NCBI GenBank assembly: GCA_907164885.2
Contig: OU015490.1
Coordinates: forward strand, 210,778,443-210,842,442
Direction of reading: 5' to 3'
Origin: Dolomedes plantarius
Lineage: Eukaryota; Arthropoda; Arachnida; Araneae; Dolomedidae
DNA: 64,000 nt
A model generated the notes under the pieces. The model was not told where the DNA came from, made no database searches, and saw nothing but the letters and a program-made list of their open reading frames with translations. Numbering within the stretch: the stretch's first letter is position 1; each line of letters begins with the position of its first letter. A program made the position numbers and the translations under genes. Positions 23,340 to 35,510 of this stretch are shown piece after piece.

Positions 23340-23656
23340 TAAATTTTCAAGAAATAGACTATACTGAACTTATTTATTCGACAAAGTGTAATCTGACACC
23401 ACCTCCATTGTTGTCAAATATGGTCGCAGAACACATTTCAACTTTATTGAAAGACAAAGTCCTGCCAGAATTTGAGTATTTGAAATTTCCATGCCACTCT
23501 CACTCCATAGAGAGATGTGTGAAACTTGTTACAGAGGCCGCTGAAATAGTTTGCGAGCATGAAAACCGAGAGGGTTTTATTCGGACAACTTTAGGATCGA
23601 GGTCTTTGATGCCAAAATTTGATACGAAGTCAGAATTTATAGGGACTTTAGTGTAA
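23340..23656 (+). pseudogene. Element X transposase, C-terminal part
   Basis: INFQEIDYTELIYSTKCNLT leads into PPPLLSNMVAEHISTLL, then EYLKFPCHSHSIERCVKLVT, REGFIRTTLGSRSLMPKF and a stop at 23656. The HSIERCVKLVTEAA region may correspond to the conserved C-terminal part of hAT-like enzymes. The right TIR begins about 130 bp further. Confidence 0.7.
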
Positions 23657-24515
23657 GTAATCACACCCAAATTGGTTGGTTTGTTGGGTAGGGTGTGGGT
23701 GGGGCTCGACTTGAAGCCACTTTCACGTGGTCAGTACTGGGTCATTTCAGCATAAAGGATGATCATGCTGAAATGGACGAAGAGGTGCAATGTGAAGTTT
23801 TCACAAAAATAAATGGTATTTTAAGGCTTTTTGCGCGAATTCAAATGATCGGCAATGTGTTCAAAAGTATTTTTCACACATTTAGGAAACTACAAAAAGT
23901 AGTTTTTACACTATTAGAAATAAAGCGAACTATTAAAAAAATATACCTCTTTAACCCCTTCAGGGGTAGAAGTTCATTTTTGAACCACCTATTTTATTTA
24001 TTTTATAACAGCTAAAACATTCCCTGAATTTCTCTATAAATTCCTGTATACATTTAACACATTACTGTACTTCAGAAACAACAGATGGCAGCACTCTATG
24101 GGTCTATAGTTTCAGAGAGGATAATTTTTTGTTTCAAGCCAGAATTTTGTAGTGTGAGTTTTTTCCAGTTTTTCTAAGTTGTTAGTATACAGATGCACGG
24201 AAGTTCTGGAATTTCATTTTACGATTGTTACTTACTTATTTTAAATAGAAAAATTTAATTAATCTACATAATTTCTTACCTTTCTTAGTAATTTCAATGC
24301 TGGTGGTTCATATATGGATCACTGCGCATATAACTTTTGCTGTCACTAGGTGGAAGCACTGATAAATTCTTTTTTACATGAAAAATTCGTAAAAAAACAG
24401 ATTACTGATCTAAAAATTATGTGCTAAATTCATATATTTTACGAAGACATTTGCCCACCGACCGATAATATGTGAAAACACTGAAAGACTTCACCTAGAC
24501 GACTCTGTCTTTCGA

Positions 24516-24518
<3 letters not shown>

Positions 24519-24568
<50 letters not shown>
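24519..24568. repeat. (TA)n microsatellite
   Basis: About 24 TA units directly abut the left TIR of Tc1 B. Confidence 0.95.
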
Positions 24569-24571
<3 letters not shown>

Positions 24572-25890
24572 TGCTGGCCGCTGTAAATGCAACACCCTAA
24601 AGGAAACATGGAAATAACGTGAAATTTACAACATGCATTAGCGGAGGTGAGATATGCAAATGATTAGAATTTCAGCGCAGACGCACATCACGGGCGCTTG
24701 TGGCTCCACTTCAAAGTGCTATTTAAGGCTTGGAGATATCGACGATTTCAAGTTCGGCAATTGTGTCTTTCTTGTGGTTTTAAAAAAACGATCAATTATG
24801 CCACGTCGAAAACAGCGATCATCTTTTGATCAAGTATCCAAGATCGACAGAGGAAGGATAGTGGCCTACCGAGATTGTGGATTATCTTTCAGGGAAATCG
24901 GTAGTCGTGTTGGACGAAACAAAACAACAGTAATGCGGATATGTGATCGTTGGATGCAGGAGGGTACGACGGACCGACGTGTTCGATCGCATCCACCTCA
25001 GCGCACCACTTCACGTGATGACAGGCAAATTGTGCGCATGGCAGTGACGGATCGCTCAGTCACATCACGAACCATAGCACAGCACATGCAGTCTGTAACG
25101 CATCATCCAGTGTATGCGCGTACCATTCGACGCCGTTTACAGCAGAGTGGTCTGTCCGCAAGACGTCCATTGCTTTGTCTACCCTTGACGCCTAACCACA
25201 GACGTCTCCACCGCCAATGGTGCGATGACAGAAGGATGTGGACGGCGGAATGGAATGAAATTATCTTTACTGACGAGTCACGCTTCTGTCTGCAACACCA
25301 CGATGGTCGCATTCGAGTCTGGAGACACCGTGAAGAGAGGATGCTGAACAGCTGCGTTATGCACCGCCACACTGGTCCTGCACCGGGTATTATGGTATGG
25401 GGCGGTATTGGATATCACTCTCGCACACCTCTAGTACGCATTGCCGGTACTTTAAACAGCCAGCGCTACATCTCCGAGGTGTTGGAGCCAGTTGTCCTTC
25501 CTTACCTTCAGGGCTTGCCCACAGCCATATTTCAACAGGATAATGCGTGACCACACGTGGCACGCATTGTCCAACGGTTCTTCGTCAATCGCCAGATTGA
25601 ATTGCTTCCCTGGCCGCCTCGCTCTTCGGATCTTTCGCCGATAGAAAACATGTGGTCCATGGTTGCTCTACGATTGACCCAGATTCCATCCCCAGCTTCC
25701 ACAGCAGATCAACTTTGGCAACGTGTGGAAGCTGCTTGGTCTGCTGTACCCCCAAAACTCATCCAAAGTCTCTTTGAATCAATGCCGAGGCGTGTGGCAG
25801 CGGTGATGTCCAACAATGGTGGCTACTCTGGCTACTGATTTTGGCAGGAACCACACTTAACAGAAGTCTATAAATTTAATCATTTGATAC
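24569..25890 (+). mobile_element. Tc1-like transposon B
   Basis: The left TIR CACTGCTGGCCGCTGTAAAT follows TA. The right TIR is missing: sequence after the transposase runs for 50 bp into a (TA)n tract, so the end was lost or replaced by microsatellite expansion. Confidence 0.8.
24798..25838 (+). pseudogene. Tc1-like transposase B, one nonsense codon (DD34E)
   Basis: This is a nearly intact 346-codon transposase. It begins MPRRKQRSSFDQVSKIDRGR and has paired helix-turn-helix regions (LSFREIGSRVGRNKTTVMRI and TSRTIAQHMQ). The DDE residues are visible in FTDESRFC, FQQDNA and LSPIENMW, with 34 residues between the second Asp and the Glu, and PGIMVWGGIGYHSRTPLV lies between. The only lesion I see is TGA at 25548-25550 in place of an Arg codon after QQDNA (a CGA to TGA change). 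The start at 24798 is preferred over the longer upstream frame because family members start MPRxK. Confidence 0.9.
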
Positions 25891-25894
25891 TTAT

Positions 25895-26058
<164 letters not shown>

Positions 26059-26250
26059 TTTTTTTTTACCTACAAAAATTTTATGTCTGGTGTTTTATAC
26101 TTTTTACATTCATTATATGCTTTCATTCATATACTTTTAACTTTCATTATATACATTCATTTATATACTTTTTCCTTTATTTATTTATTTTTTGTACAGA
26201 TAATTATTTTGATAAATCTGTGTATAAATTTAAATAAATGAATGTATATA

Positions 26251-27126
26251 TCTATATATATAAAAGAGCTTGTCTGTTTGTTTGTCCGCTATAGAATCAT
26301 AAACTGTTTCACCCACCCGGGACCAAATTCGGCACAGTTGATGTTTAGGACCCAAGAAACTTAAATCAGGAAAAACGAAATTTGGGGCTCAATTAGTTTT
26401 TTTTTAAATAATTTTTTAATGATTTTTGTGCCCCTAAGCGCACCTCTTAAATGTGGATACAGCTCCTTCACCACAACCAGCCAAATTCGATAAGCGAGGG
26501 AAAAGAGGTTTGTTCTGAGGTGGTTTGAGAGTTAGTCTAGGGGTGACTGGGGGGGGGAGGACGAAGTGTTTATTTTATTTTTCTTATGTTTTGTGGAGTC
26601 GTAGGTCTAAAAAGGCTGAGGACCGCTGCTTCAGACAATTTTAGACAATGGCTTTCAAACTAATACAACTTAATAAAATTTGGAAAAAAAGGAATTACTT
26701 ATTCCGTGAAATACTTATTCCTTATTGAATTACTTATTCTGTGAAATCATATAAGATAATCTTTTAGAGTTTTGGGGTTTTTTAAGCAGTGTGAGGAAAG
26801 TTATGTTTCTCTTTAAGCAGAGAAACATAACGACACATAACTGTCATACCGAACTTTTTGTCCATTAGTTATATTAAGGCATAAGAAAATTAATGAAATT
26901 ATTTTTAAAGAATGATTGCCCGGGTAGATATATAAATATAAAATTTTTTATGCTTTTCATCAAAAATTACTGGGTATATCATTTCAGTAGAAACGCGCTA
27001 AGCGCATTCTGTCTGGTCAGATGAACATGAAGAGCGGGGGGTGCAGCCCAGTATTTTTTTGATGGAATGCATGAAAAATTTTATATCTACTATATCTACC
27101 CGGGCAACGCCGGGCAATAATGCTCG
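26251..27126 (+). mobile_element. Helitron-like non-autonomous element
   Basis: The 5' end TCTATATATATAAAAGAGC follows an A and begins with TC, the Helitron hallmark. The 3' end carries the short hairpin CCCGGGCAACGCCGGG followed by AATAATGCTCG and a T. No TIR or target duplication is expected or seen. The interior also has GCCCGGGTAGATATA near 26921, paired inversely with TATCTACCCGGGC near 27093. It has no Rep/helicase coding. Confidence 0.7.
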
Positions 27127-27573
27127 TATGTATATATATTGCAAACAGATTAGTCTTAGTGTAACTGATTTGTCAGAATGCCTGTTCTGACTAGTCTAGC
27201 TAGTCAGAACAAACGTTCTAATATAGAGTGCTCTAAGTGCGCGGTGGCTCAAAAATGGACCGCCCTCCTTAGCCTAAACAAAAGTTACAATTTTAAAAAA
27301 AAATTTACAGAATATGTTCCTAATAGTAATATTTCTTCAAATATAAAGTCTTGTCCTCCCCCAAAATTTTTTTGATATAGTGCCCTTGAAGGGGTTTTTA
27401 AAAATGCAGAATTATTCTTTTTTTCTAAATCTTAGTACTTTTGCGCGATTTCAAAATAAATTTCAATTCTTTATATTATTTTTCCCGTAATTATGATGCC
27501 AATGCGCAAGTTTTCCGCGCTATAAGAAATTGATTATAAAAAATAATTTTTTTCGCCCGAACCTAATGCGTAT

Positions 27574-28190
27574 ACACGTGTTTAATAATACAACATATGA
27601 GTTTTAAAAACTGTTAAATTTATTATGAAACATTACATAATTGAGGAAAACAATTATGCCTGACAGGAACCTGTAAATAAAAATCCTAAAGCAATTTAAT
27701 TCGTCTTCAATTCCAAGTTTACGAACTAAGTTTTCACCCAGTTTTACACACTTTATATCACAGGATCATTCTGTAATATTCCTCAATCCAACGAAAATCT
27801 ATTTCGTCTAGCATATGAACAAGCTAAGGATGTTAACTATTGGAAATACTGAATGACAAAAACCTTACATTATAATTTCAAGAGTCATATATCTTTATAT
27901 ACGAATTCCAAAAGTTTTAATTCTTATACCCACATTCCTTTTGTGAGGTAGTATATCTGGGATCGTTCATGTTATTTGTACAGCCGATAGTTATTTACAT
28001 CTGCAGCACCGTATTTCTTGCAACAAAAGAGAACGAGATGTTCATTTAGATATTCAATTTAAAACTAAATGAAATAATCCAAAATAAAGCCAAACACAAA
28101 TGATTTGTGTAAACCTGAAAATCTGAAAGTCCTTATCCCAGGTTCCTTCACTATAAAAAGCTATTCGAAATCGGCTTAGATACCACAATT
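27574..28190 (+). repeat. Background repeat B, copy 2
   Basis: This continues the sequence interrupted by element X and then repeats the 16963-17270 segment (AACAAGCTAAGGATGTTAAC, GAGTCATATATCTTTATA). It is non-coding. Confidence 0.65.
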
Positions 28191-29210
28191 GACACGCTCA
28201 TGAATCTCGTAAAAAGCGCCAAATAAGTTGGCGATTCTTCACCTATCTGCCTTGGACTCGACTGTCTACGGGCGCCGTTAGATTTCGGTCGAGTAGTTAT
28301 TTCTCTTCAAACGAAAAACTTCAAGCATCTCGAAAGCACTGGAGACGTGATTGTCTTGAGATCACCAGTATAGCGCTGTAGAATTTGGGGTAAATCGGAT
28401 GAAGCTGGGGCGGTTGGCGACTTTTTGGCGATTTTTTTGAAAAGGCGCCAAATTTGCGTTTCTGAGTCCGCCATTTTGGTTTATTCCCAATACACGGTGC
28501 CATCGCCAATTTGGCGAAAAGTTGGCGCCAAAATCCCGTTCGGAGACCTGTTAGGCTTAAACTACGAAATGTAAACAAATGTGGCGACCAATAAAGAACA
28601 AATAAATTGAAATACAAACTTACTGCTGGCTTTATGAAACTCTTTATGTAGGCGCTGGCTTTATGTAGGCGCACACGGAATCTTCGCTTCGCTCAGATAC
28701 TCTTGCTTCACTCCGCTACGCTCCGTTATGCATCCGTCCAAAAATATTACAGAAAATCCCCAGCCGCTGGCTTCGCTACGTACCGCTGGCTGTAGTACAG
28801 TAATAAAAGCTTCCGCTGGCTGTAGAGGTCAGTAGAGCAAAGCTTATCCCACAAAAAATCAAATAATATTATCCTATCCGAATGTAAGAAACCATGGACT
28901 AGTGCGTCATTTACAACCCCTTCTGTACCCCCCCCCCCCCCCCCCCTAGTCTCTCTTGCAAAAATCTACATCTAACAATATCCAAAATCCTCCCCTGATA
29001 TTTAGAAACGACATCTTCAACCAACATAGCAATAAACGGCTAACTGAAAAGCATTGAACTAACACAACCCCTATTTGGCATTTTATCGCCAATTCAGCAA
29101 AAATCTAAAAAATATGCAGAAAAGGAGATGCATCATAACAGGAAGTAAATAATCGCCAAGTTGGCGGCAGCACCAACATCTTCCGACTAACCGAATTTGG
29201 AGTCAGAAGT
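28191..29210. other. GC-richer segment with repeated TTGGCG/CGCCAA motifs
   Basis: About ten copies of TTGGCG or CGCCAA lie here (28207-28240, 28427-28470, 28500-28530, 29084-29165), often as GGCGCC palindromes. The segment also has duplicated CTGGCTTTATGTAGGCGC and CCGCTGGCTGTAG words and a C run at about 28928-28949. A 117-codon minus frame (28321-28674) spans it but has no known motif. It could be a mobile element with motif-rich ends or an unrecognised regulatory region; I cannot decide. Confidence 0.4.
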
Positions 29211-29639
29211 GAAATAAACATTTTTTATTTACCAGAGAGAATATAGAAAGAAACTACAAGCGATGCATGAATTCATACTATTTTCTTTTCTTATCACCCA
29301 ACCAAAGAATAACATCCTATAACAAAATATAGCTCGTTCGCTATTTATTTCCCTTCGCTTCAGCGTGCAGTATAAACACAAGGTTTTTACAAGTGCCTTC
29401 ATTAATTTATAAACCCGCTGGTGCTGACGTCAAAGCTGTTATCTTTTTTAAAATATGACACTAACATACATACAAGTTTTAGCAATAAAATTAAATACGA
29501 TATACTTCGAAAGTAGCACAATTTAAACACATTGCACAATAAACACATCAAACACTTAGCCAAATAAAAGTAATACAATGAATGAATAGTAATGTAAGCC
29601 TGTATCGTCGTTTCTTTTGGGACTTATTGTAGGTGCTAT

Positions 29640-30891
29640 TACTCACCTTCATTCAGTCCCAATTAAGAATGTTGGACGTGAGTCTGACATTACGACCCTT
29701 CCTTGTGGGAGTGGAAAAAGTCTTTCGAGACGTTTTCACGTGGCGCAACACATTCCGCACCTATAATCCAATGTGCGGTGGTGCTCCATCCTGCATGAAT
29801 ATTGTCTGATCAAGGCATTTCCCTGTTAAAGTTTTGGAATGAAAAAACTTGTCAGCATGTGATGATACCTCTGCATAGTAACAGTACAGGTTTGTGTTCC
29901 TGTTCGAGTAATGTTCTCAAAAACGAATGGCTCGATGAGGAAGTCTGCTGTGAATCCCCCCTAAACAGTAAGTTTTGGTGAATACAATGGAATTTGCAGA
30001 ACTGCATGGGAATCTTGAGATGCCCCAAAGCGACGATTTTGGGAAGTAATACTTCCATTTAGGTAAAAATCGGCCCCATCACCCAATGGAATTCTCCACG
30101 GCCAAGCATCGTCGACCTCCATCCTGGCAAGAAATATCAGAGCAAATGTCAACCGTTTATTACGATCGTCGTGATTTAATTCTTGCAGACGGCTTATCTT
30201 ATATGGATATAACTTGAGAACTTTTCCCAAGGTTTTTCAAACCGTCGAATACTTCATATCCAGTTGGTGCGCCTCACCCGGCCGCTGTTGCAACCAGCAG
30301 CGGTCCTCTGTGGGCCATCGACGATTGCAGTCGCAACTTCGGTTACTGTCTGTTCTGAACCGTTTTCATCCTTCTACCAGGCCGAACAGCTAGGGTTCCC
30401 GTTTCTTCAAATTTCTTAATCATGCCTTTCAATGCATTAATTGAAATGGGGGGCCTTTATATAAGTCGTTATGGGATCTAAACTCACAAAGAGTGGCCAA
30501 TGCGTTCGATTGGTGAAAATTAAACAGCTTCCCCACTAACGAGCGTTGAGGTAACGTAAGAAGCACTTTGAACACAGCTGATACTCAGAAGTCACTTTAA
30601 AGATATCCCCTCATCTTTATAGCCCAAAATACTAGCGCTGCTGTCGACTACGTAATCATAAATTTACATTTTAACGTTTTACTTGCATTTTATGCAAATT
30701 CTTGGGTGCACCGACAACAACAGCGCTTTATCTTCCCCTGCCGGTGACTTTAGAAACTATTTTTTTTTTCTTCACGGAAACTCTTTCGCATGTCGTACTG
30801 AGTCCCTCTATCAGTTTTGGTGAAATTGCGTCTGATAGATCCCGCTACAGATGGCTCTGAATAGTGTCAGTTCAATAAAAAACACCCTGTA
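29640..30891 (-). mobile_element. Mariner-related DNA transposon relic
   Basis: The 5' end on the minus strand begins ACAGGGTGTTTTTTATTG (30890 downwards), a common terminus of arthropod mariner-type elements. The opposite TIR was not found. Transposase pieces follow below. Confidence 0.6.
29690..30420 (-). pseudogene. Transposase of the HTH/DUF4817 mariner-related group, decayed
   Basis: Minus-strand text includes HDDRNKRLTFALIFLARMEV, GDGADFYLNGSITSQNRRFG (the first catalytic Asp retained; the usual following Glu is Gly), PLYSPKLTV and FMQDGAPPHIG with the second Asp. Upstream, SARIKSRRS-like and GRRMKTV pieces belong to the DNA-binding region. There are many stops and frame changes. It is related to, but different from, the copies at 9650, 56535 and 59040. 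Confidence 0.7.
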
Positions 30892-30892
30892 T

Positions 30893-32880
30893 ATAATAAT
30901 ATTCAAGAATAATATTAGTTTTTCTGAGATCACAAGAGAGCCGGATATTCATTTAGATGTTTTAGTTAAAATTACATTAACATTATTCAAAGCAAAGCGT
31001 AATGCAATTTAATTAATGTTGCACACATTAAAGGTCATGTTATAATATCTTAAACTTCCTACACGTTATAAAATTTTAAAAAATGCTTTCACGACTTAGT
31101 CACAGTCTGAAAAATTACTTGTGAAGTCTGCATACCAGTGAAACTTCTTATAAACTTCTTAAACTTAAATATTCTTAATTTTAAACATTCTGAAACATCT
31201 TAATTTTAAACGTATTTTTAGATAATTTAGTGCATTTTACTTACATGTTCACATTTTTTCAAAATTATAATACTCGCTTGGAATGTTTTCTCACTAAGTT
31301 AGATTTTAAGTTTAATAGAAACTGAATTCATAAGTTAACGCCTAATATTTAATTATGGTACGGAATTAATTAAGTAACAGCATCGATTTGAAGAATTGTA
31401 ATTTCAGAAAGGTTTTTAACATCTCTTCCAATAAATAAGAGCGATTTAGATAAATCAAGTATCATAGTTTTTAACATAATTTGCTTTATTTTTCTGATAT
31501 AAATAACCTTAAAGTATATTTTTAACATGAAAAAATATGAAAATTTGTTAGGTGATATTTATTTATTCATTTATTTTTAAATTCAGACACGTCTAATGTT
31601 AAAAACTGTCGTCATCTCTGAAAAAGTACTGCAGATGCATGAACATCTTCAGTAATAAATTGAAAATAAATTGAACAGAGAAAAGTATTATTCTGTATCA
31701 TTCGGGTTTGATTAATTTCTGTTTATGTCTTCGTTCGTATTAACCATATTATACGATACTTAATCTTTATAGAATATAATGTAGAAAGAAATATAAATTT
31801 TCAGATTTTTAGAGCACTGTATATACACATGTTTAGTTACAAAAAATATATGTTTCAAAACCGATAAATTTATTATGATTCATAATTTCATCGGTGGAAA
31901 AACTTGTGCCTAAGAGGAACACGTAAATCAAAATATCGATTTAGAAAGATGGCTTAAAGCTGGAATAAATTTCTAATATATATCAAAAATTCATTTCAGA
32001 AGATGTGGTAAATTCCATATCTGTAAAAAAAAATAAGAATAATTTATAAATTTCATTTCAAGTAAAATATGCACTACCAAATTTCAAAACTTTATTTGAA
32101 TAATAATTTTATATTCATTACATGCATAAAACTGTTTGATTTTTTAAAACTGGTATATTTTTGAGACCCATAAAGATCAATATCATTTCTGCAATTTTTA
32201 TTTTTTTACTCGATGAATTTTTAACGCTTCTATATGATGTATTTCGAAATAATTTGAACGGAATTAATTAAGTAAAAGCACCGATTTGAAGGATTGTAAT
32301 TTCAGAAAGTTTCGTAACATATCTTTCAATAAATAAGAGTATTTTAGATAAATCAAGTATCACAGTTTTTAACATGATTTGCTTTATTTTTCTGATATAA
32401 ATAACTTTAAAGTATATTTTTAACATGAAAAAATACGCAAATTTTCTAAGTGGTATTTATTTCTCTTTTAAAATTCAGACACGTCTAATGCTAAAAACTT
32501 TCCTCACCTCTGAAAAAGTACTGCAGATGCATGAACCACTTCAGTAATAAATTGGAAATAAATTGATCCGAAAACTGAATTATTGTGTATCATTCTGGTT
32601 TGGTTATTTTCTGTTTATGTCTTCATTCGTATTAACCATATTTTATTATACTCGTACATAATCTTTATTCTCAGAATATTGTGGGTGCCATAATGAAAAA
32701 TCGCCCTAAAAGCTGACAGATTAAAAGACTAAAGCGATCATATACTAACAGATATTTTCCTTTAATAATATGTACACATCTTATCTAGTTTCACTGTGAA
32801 TGTAGATTTTACTCGTTGACGTTACATTGGTAAACGAGAGGAACAACATCGCAACCCCATAATATCAGTTGAGGGCTTTT
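30893..32880 (+). repeat. Background repeat with a 0.9-kb direct duplication
   Basis: 31356-31770 and 32259-32685 are direct copies with a period of about 903 bp and high similarity (for example GATTTGCTTTATTTTTCTGA, AAAAGTACTGCAGATGCATG). 31130-31960 also matches the reverse complement of 57080-57400. No gene. Confidence 0.75.
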
Positions 32881-33085
32881 GGCGGCCCAGTGGTGCAGCC
32901 CGCTGGTTTACGGTGCTGAGGTTGCTCGGATCGAATCCTGGCGTCGCGCCGCGAAAAATGCCTCCGTTCGTGTCGTCCCTTCATAGGCGGTAATGCTGTC
33001 CGCCTATATGGTGCCCCCACAATAAAATGGTCAGTAAAATTGCGGCGTAGTATATGCGAATGTTTGCGACAAGTGCCTCCGCATT
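32881..33085 (+). mobile_element. tRNA-derived SINE 1
   Basis: A tRNA-like head contains box A (GGCCCAGTGGTGCAGC) and box B (GGATCGAATCC), followed by a tRNA-unrelated body. The acceptor stem does not fold as a functional tRNA gene. Confidence 0.65.
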
Positions 33086-33259
33086 GGACAAAAAATATCA
33101 GTTGACTACCACTTAATGCAGAACTAGTTGGTACCCGTCAAAACGTGACGGCTAGATAGTAAATAATTGCACTAATACACAAATTATACTCAACAAAGCA
33201 TTGCCAAATGTTGAAAACCATAATAATGCACAGAAACAAATTAATGTGTTTAAGTGGCC

Positions 33260-34020
33260 GTGTGCTAAGTGAGTATCTAAAGCCAGATTTATAAATGTCA
33301 CGGAACATGCGCAGAAAGCATTTTTTTAAATTGTAAATTATTGCTAATTAAACAGCGCGAAATAAACACTTTCCATCACGTTTAATCTTATATTTCACAA
33401 ACATAATTATCATAAAAATAAAAATGGCAGAGAGATCTAGAGAGACTTCCTCAGAATAAATGTGTTTATCATTAAAATATGTCACTGAGCATGCGCAGAA
33501 ACAGTGAGTATCTAAAGCCAGATTTATAAATGTCACTGAACATGCGCAGAAAGCATTTTTTTAAACTGTAAATTATCGCTAATTAAACAGCGCGAAATAA
33601 ACAATTTCCATCACGTTTAATCTTATATTTCACAAACATAATTATCCTAAAAATAAAAATGGCAGAGAGATCTAGAGAGACTTCCTCGGAATAAATGTGT
33701 TTATCATTAAAATATGTCACTGAGCATGCGCAGAAACAGTGAGTATCGAAAGCCAGATTTATAAATGTCACTGAACATGCGCAGAAAGCATTTTTTTAAA
33801 CTGTAAATTATCGCTAATTAAACAGCGCGAAATAAACAATTTCCATCACGTTTAATCTTATATTTCACAAACACAATTATCATAAAAATAAAAATGGCAG
33901 AGAGATTTAGAGAGACTTCCTCAGAATAAATGTGTTTATCATTAAAATATGTCACTGAACATGCGCAGAAACAGTGAGTATCTAAAGCCAAATTTAAATA
34001 TGCCACTGAGCATACAAAGC
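33260..34020 (-). repeat. 235-bp tandem array with OTU-like motif in each unit
   Basis: Three full units (frames at 33348-33536, 33583-33771 and 33818-34006, spacing 235 bp) are nearly identical. On the minus strand each encodes a 62-codon peptide ending KYKIKRDGNCLFRAV, with Lys for Asn in one unit. DGNCLFRA is the active-site Cys segment that opens OTU-family deubiquitinase domains. The His part of the active site is absent, so no enzyme is made; an amplified fragment of an OTU-bearing element or gene is likely. Confidence 0.75.
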
Positions 34021-34690
34021 AATCACTTTTTCAATTGTAAATTACCGCTAATTAATAGAAATTGCGGTTACAAAAACAAAATTTGACAAATCTACAGATT
34101 ACAATCTTTCGTTTAAGACCAAAATGAAGTACATGGATGCAGTAGTTTTCTCTCACGGACTGCCCCAAAAGTCGACTCACAACTTAAATATATAGATACC
34201 CATATGGAGAATTACCTAATAAGCAGTACATGGCGTATATTATGAATTCATGTAGTACAGATACATATAAATATCAAATAACCAGCTTACATTTAAAACC
34301 AACATTTATGGTGGGCAGTGACCCTATTCTTATGATATCTTAAAACTATTTATGGACATGTTTCAGAGGATATGTCGATATAGTCTGATACTATGGTAAT
34401 AAGTATAATGTTATTCAAGAATGATAAATAGCTTGAAAAACGTTTAGCTAAACATTTATAATTTCTTAAATTTTTAGTGACTTTTTTATCTTATAATTAG
34501 GAAAACATAAATATCCCAACAACATAGAGAAATGTTTGTTTTATATCAGATGTTTTTGTTTATAAATGCACAAAATTATGTTGAAGCTGAATTAAAAAAA
34601 ATCAATTTCAAGTTCGTTTTGTTAATAATTGTTAATTTTAGTGTTTAGGAAACTGAAATGAAATATTTATTTTACAGTTTTAAGTACAAA
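34021..34690. repeat. Non-coding background; arm C of the inverted duplication
   Basis: Bases 34250-34580 resemble the reverse complement of 55520-55870 (TTTAGCTAAACATTTA, TATGATATC, CATTTAAAA-CAT words). No gene is seen. Confidence 0.6.
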
Positions 34691-35510
34691 TTGTCATTCA
34701 GGCCGAACTTTAATCCTTAAGCCTGGTTGTAAAATGGATTCAGGATTCTTTCCGTGAGAGTGGAACAGTTAAATATCTTATTTTCTCAGATTATCTTTCT
34801 CCCCTCTTTCTTTTACTTAATACGGCTTCTACGGAAAATATTGTAGTAGAAATTCACTCAATTTTACACGATCTTGAAAATGTTGTTGAGATTCATTTTT
34901 CTTATATTCGGGGCCATAGTGGTAATCTTGGCAATGAAAGAGCGGACCAGTTTGCAAAAAAGAAGCGACTTTTCATGAAATAGATTTAGTTATGCCTGTC
35001 CCGGCGTCTCACTGGAAGCGTGTTGCTAGGGAAAAATCTGTTTTGGACTGGATTACTGAATTTCTTGCTTTGTCTAATGCATTGTCGACAAAAAGATTTT
35101 TTCCAGCCATTTTTTAGCGTTTAAAGTGTAAGCACTTTTCAACTGACTTAACTCAAGTTTTAACTGGCCATGGAAATTTTAAGAGCTATTTGCTTCGTTT
35201 TAATTTGGTGACCAGTGGACTTTGTGCTTGCGGTGATGCCGATGAAGATGTTGAACATTTTCTATTACACTGCAAATTACATGCGAGTGCCCGAGCTAAC
35301 TTGAAGTCGGATTTGAGACGTCTGTCCATTTGTTGGCCTCCTGTTTTTTCTGATCTTGTTAAGAGTGTTGAAAGTCTTGCTGTCTTGCGAAATTTTGTTT
35401 GAAATTTAAATATTTAATTTTTCTTGTTTTGTGTTTTTCATTCACTTCTGTAAGCCTCATGTTATACCTTGTGGTGCATGAGGAGATTTCAAATGAAATA
35501 ATAAAAAAAT
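34691..35510 (+). pseudogene. LINE C: RNase H end and zinc knuckle, 5'-truncated
   Basis: Text from RNase H (LIFSDYLSPLFLL, then YIRGHSGNLGNERADQFAKK) is followed after frame breaks by the C-terminal region TGHGNFKSYLLRFN, GLCACGDADEDVEHFLLHC and LAVLRNFV. The Asp residues of two RNase H motifs are visible. The CxC...HxxxxC knuckle fits R1/Jockey-type LINEs. The 3' end shows repeated AATAA and A runs at 35500. It is a 5'-truncated insertion, typical of target-primed reverse transcription. Confidence 0.75.

Noticed and set aside
28321..28674. 117-codon minus frame in the GC-richer island
   Set aside because: Its residues come largely from the repeated TTGGCG motifs and no domain is visible; described only as part of the island.
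32881..32960. A tRNA gene
   Set aside because: Box A and box B are present, but the stems do not pair as a tRNA and a SINE body follows. The same holds for 53345 and 53855.
33260..34020. CRISPR-like array
   Set aside because: The 235-bp units are contiguous tandem copies with no alternating short repeat and unique spacer; the genome is also eukaryotic in character.
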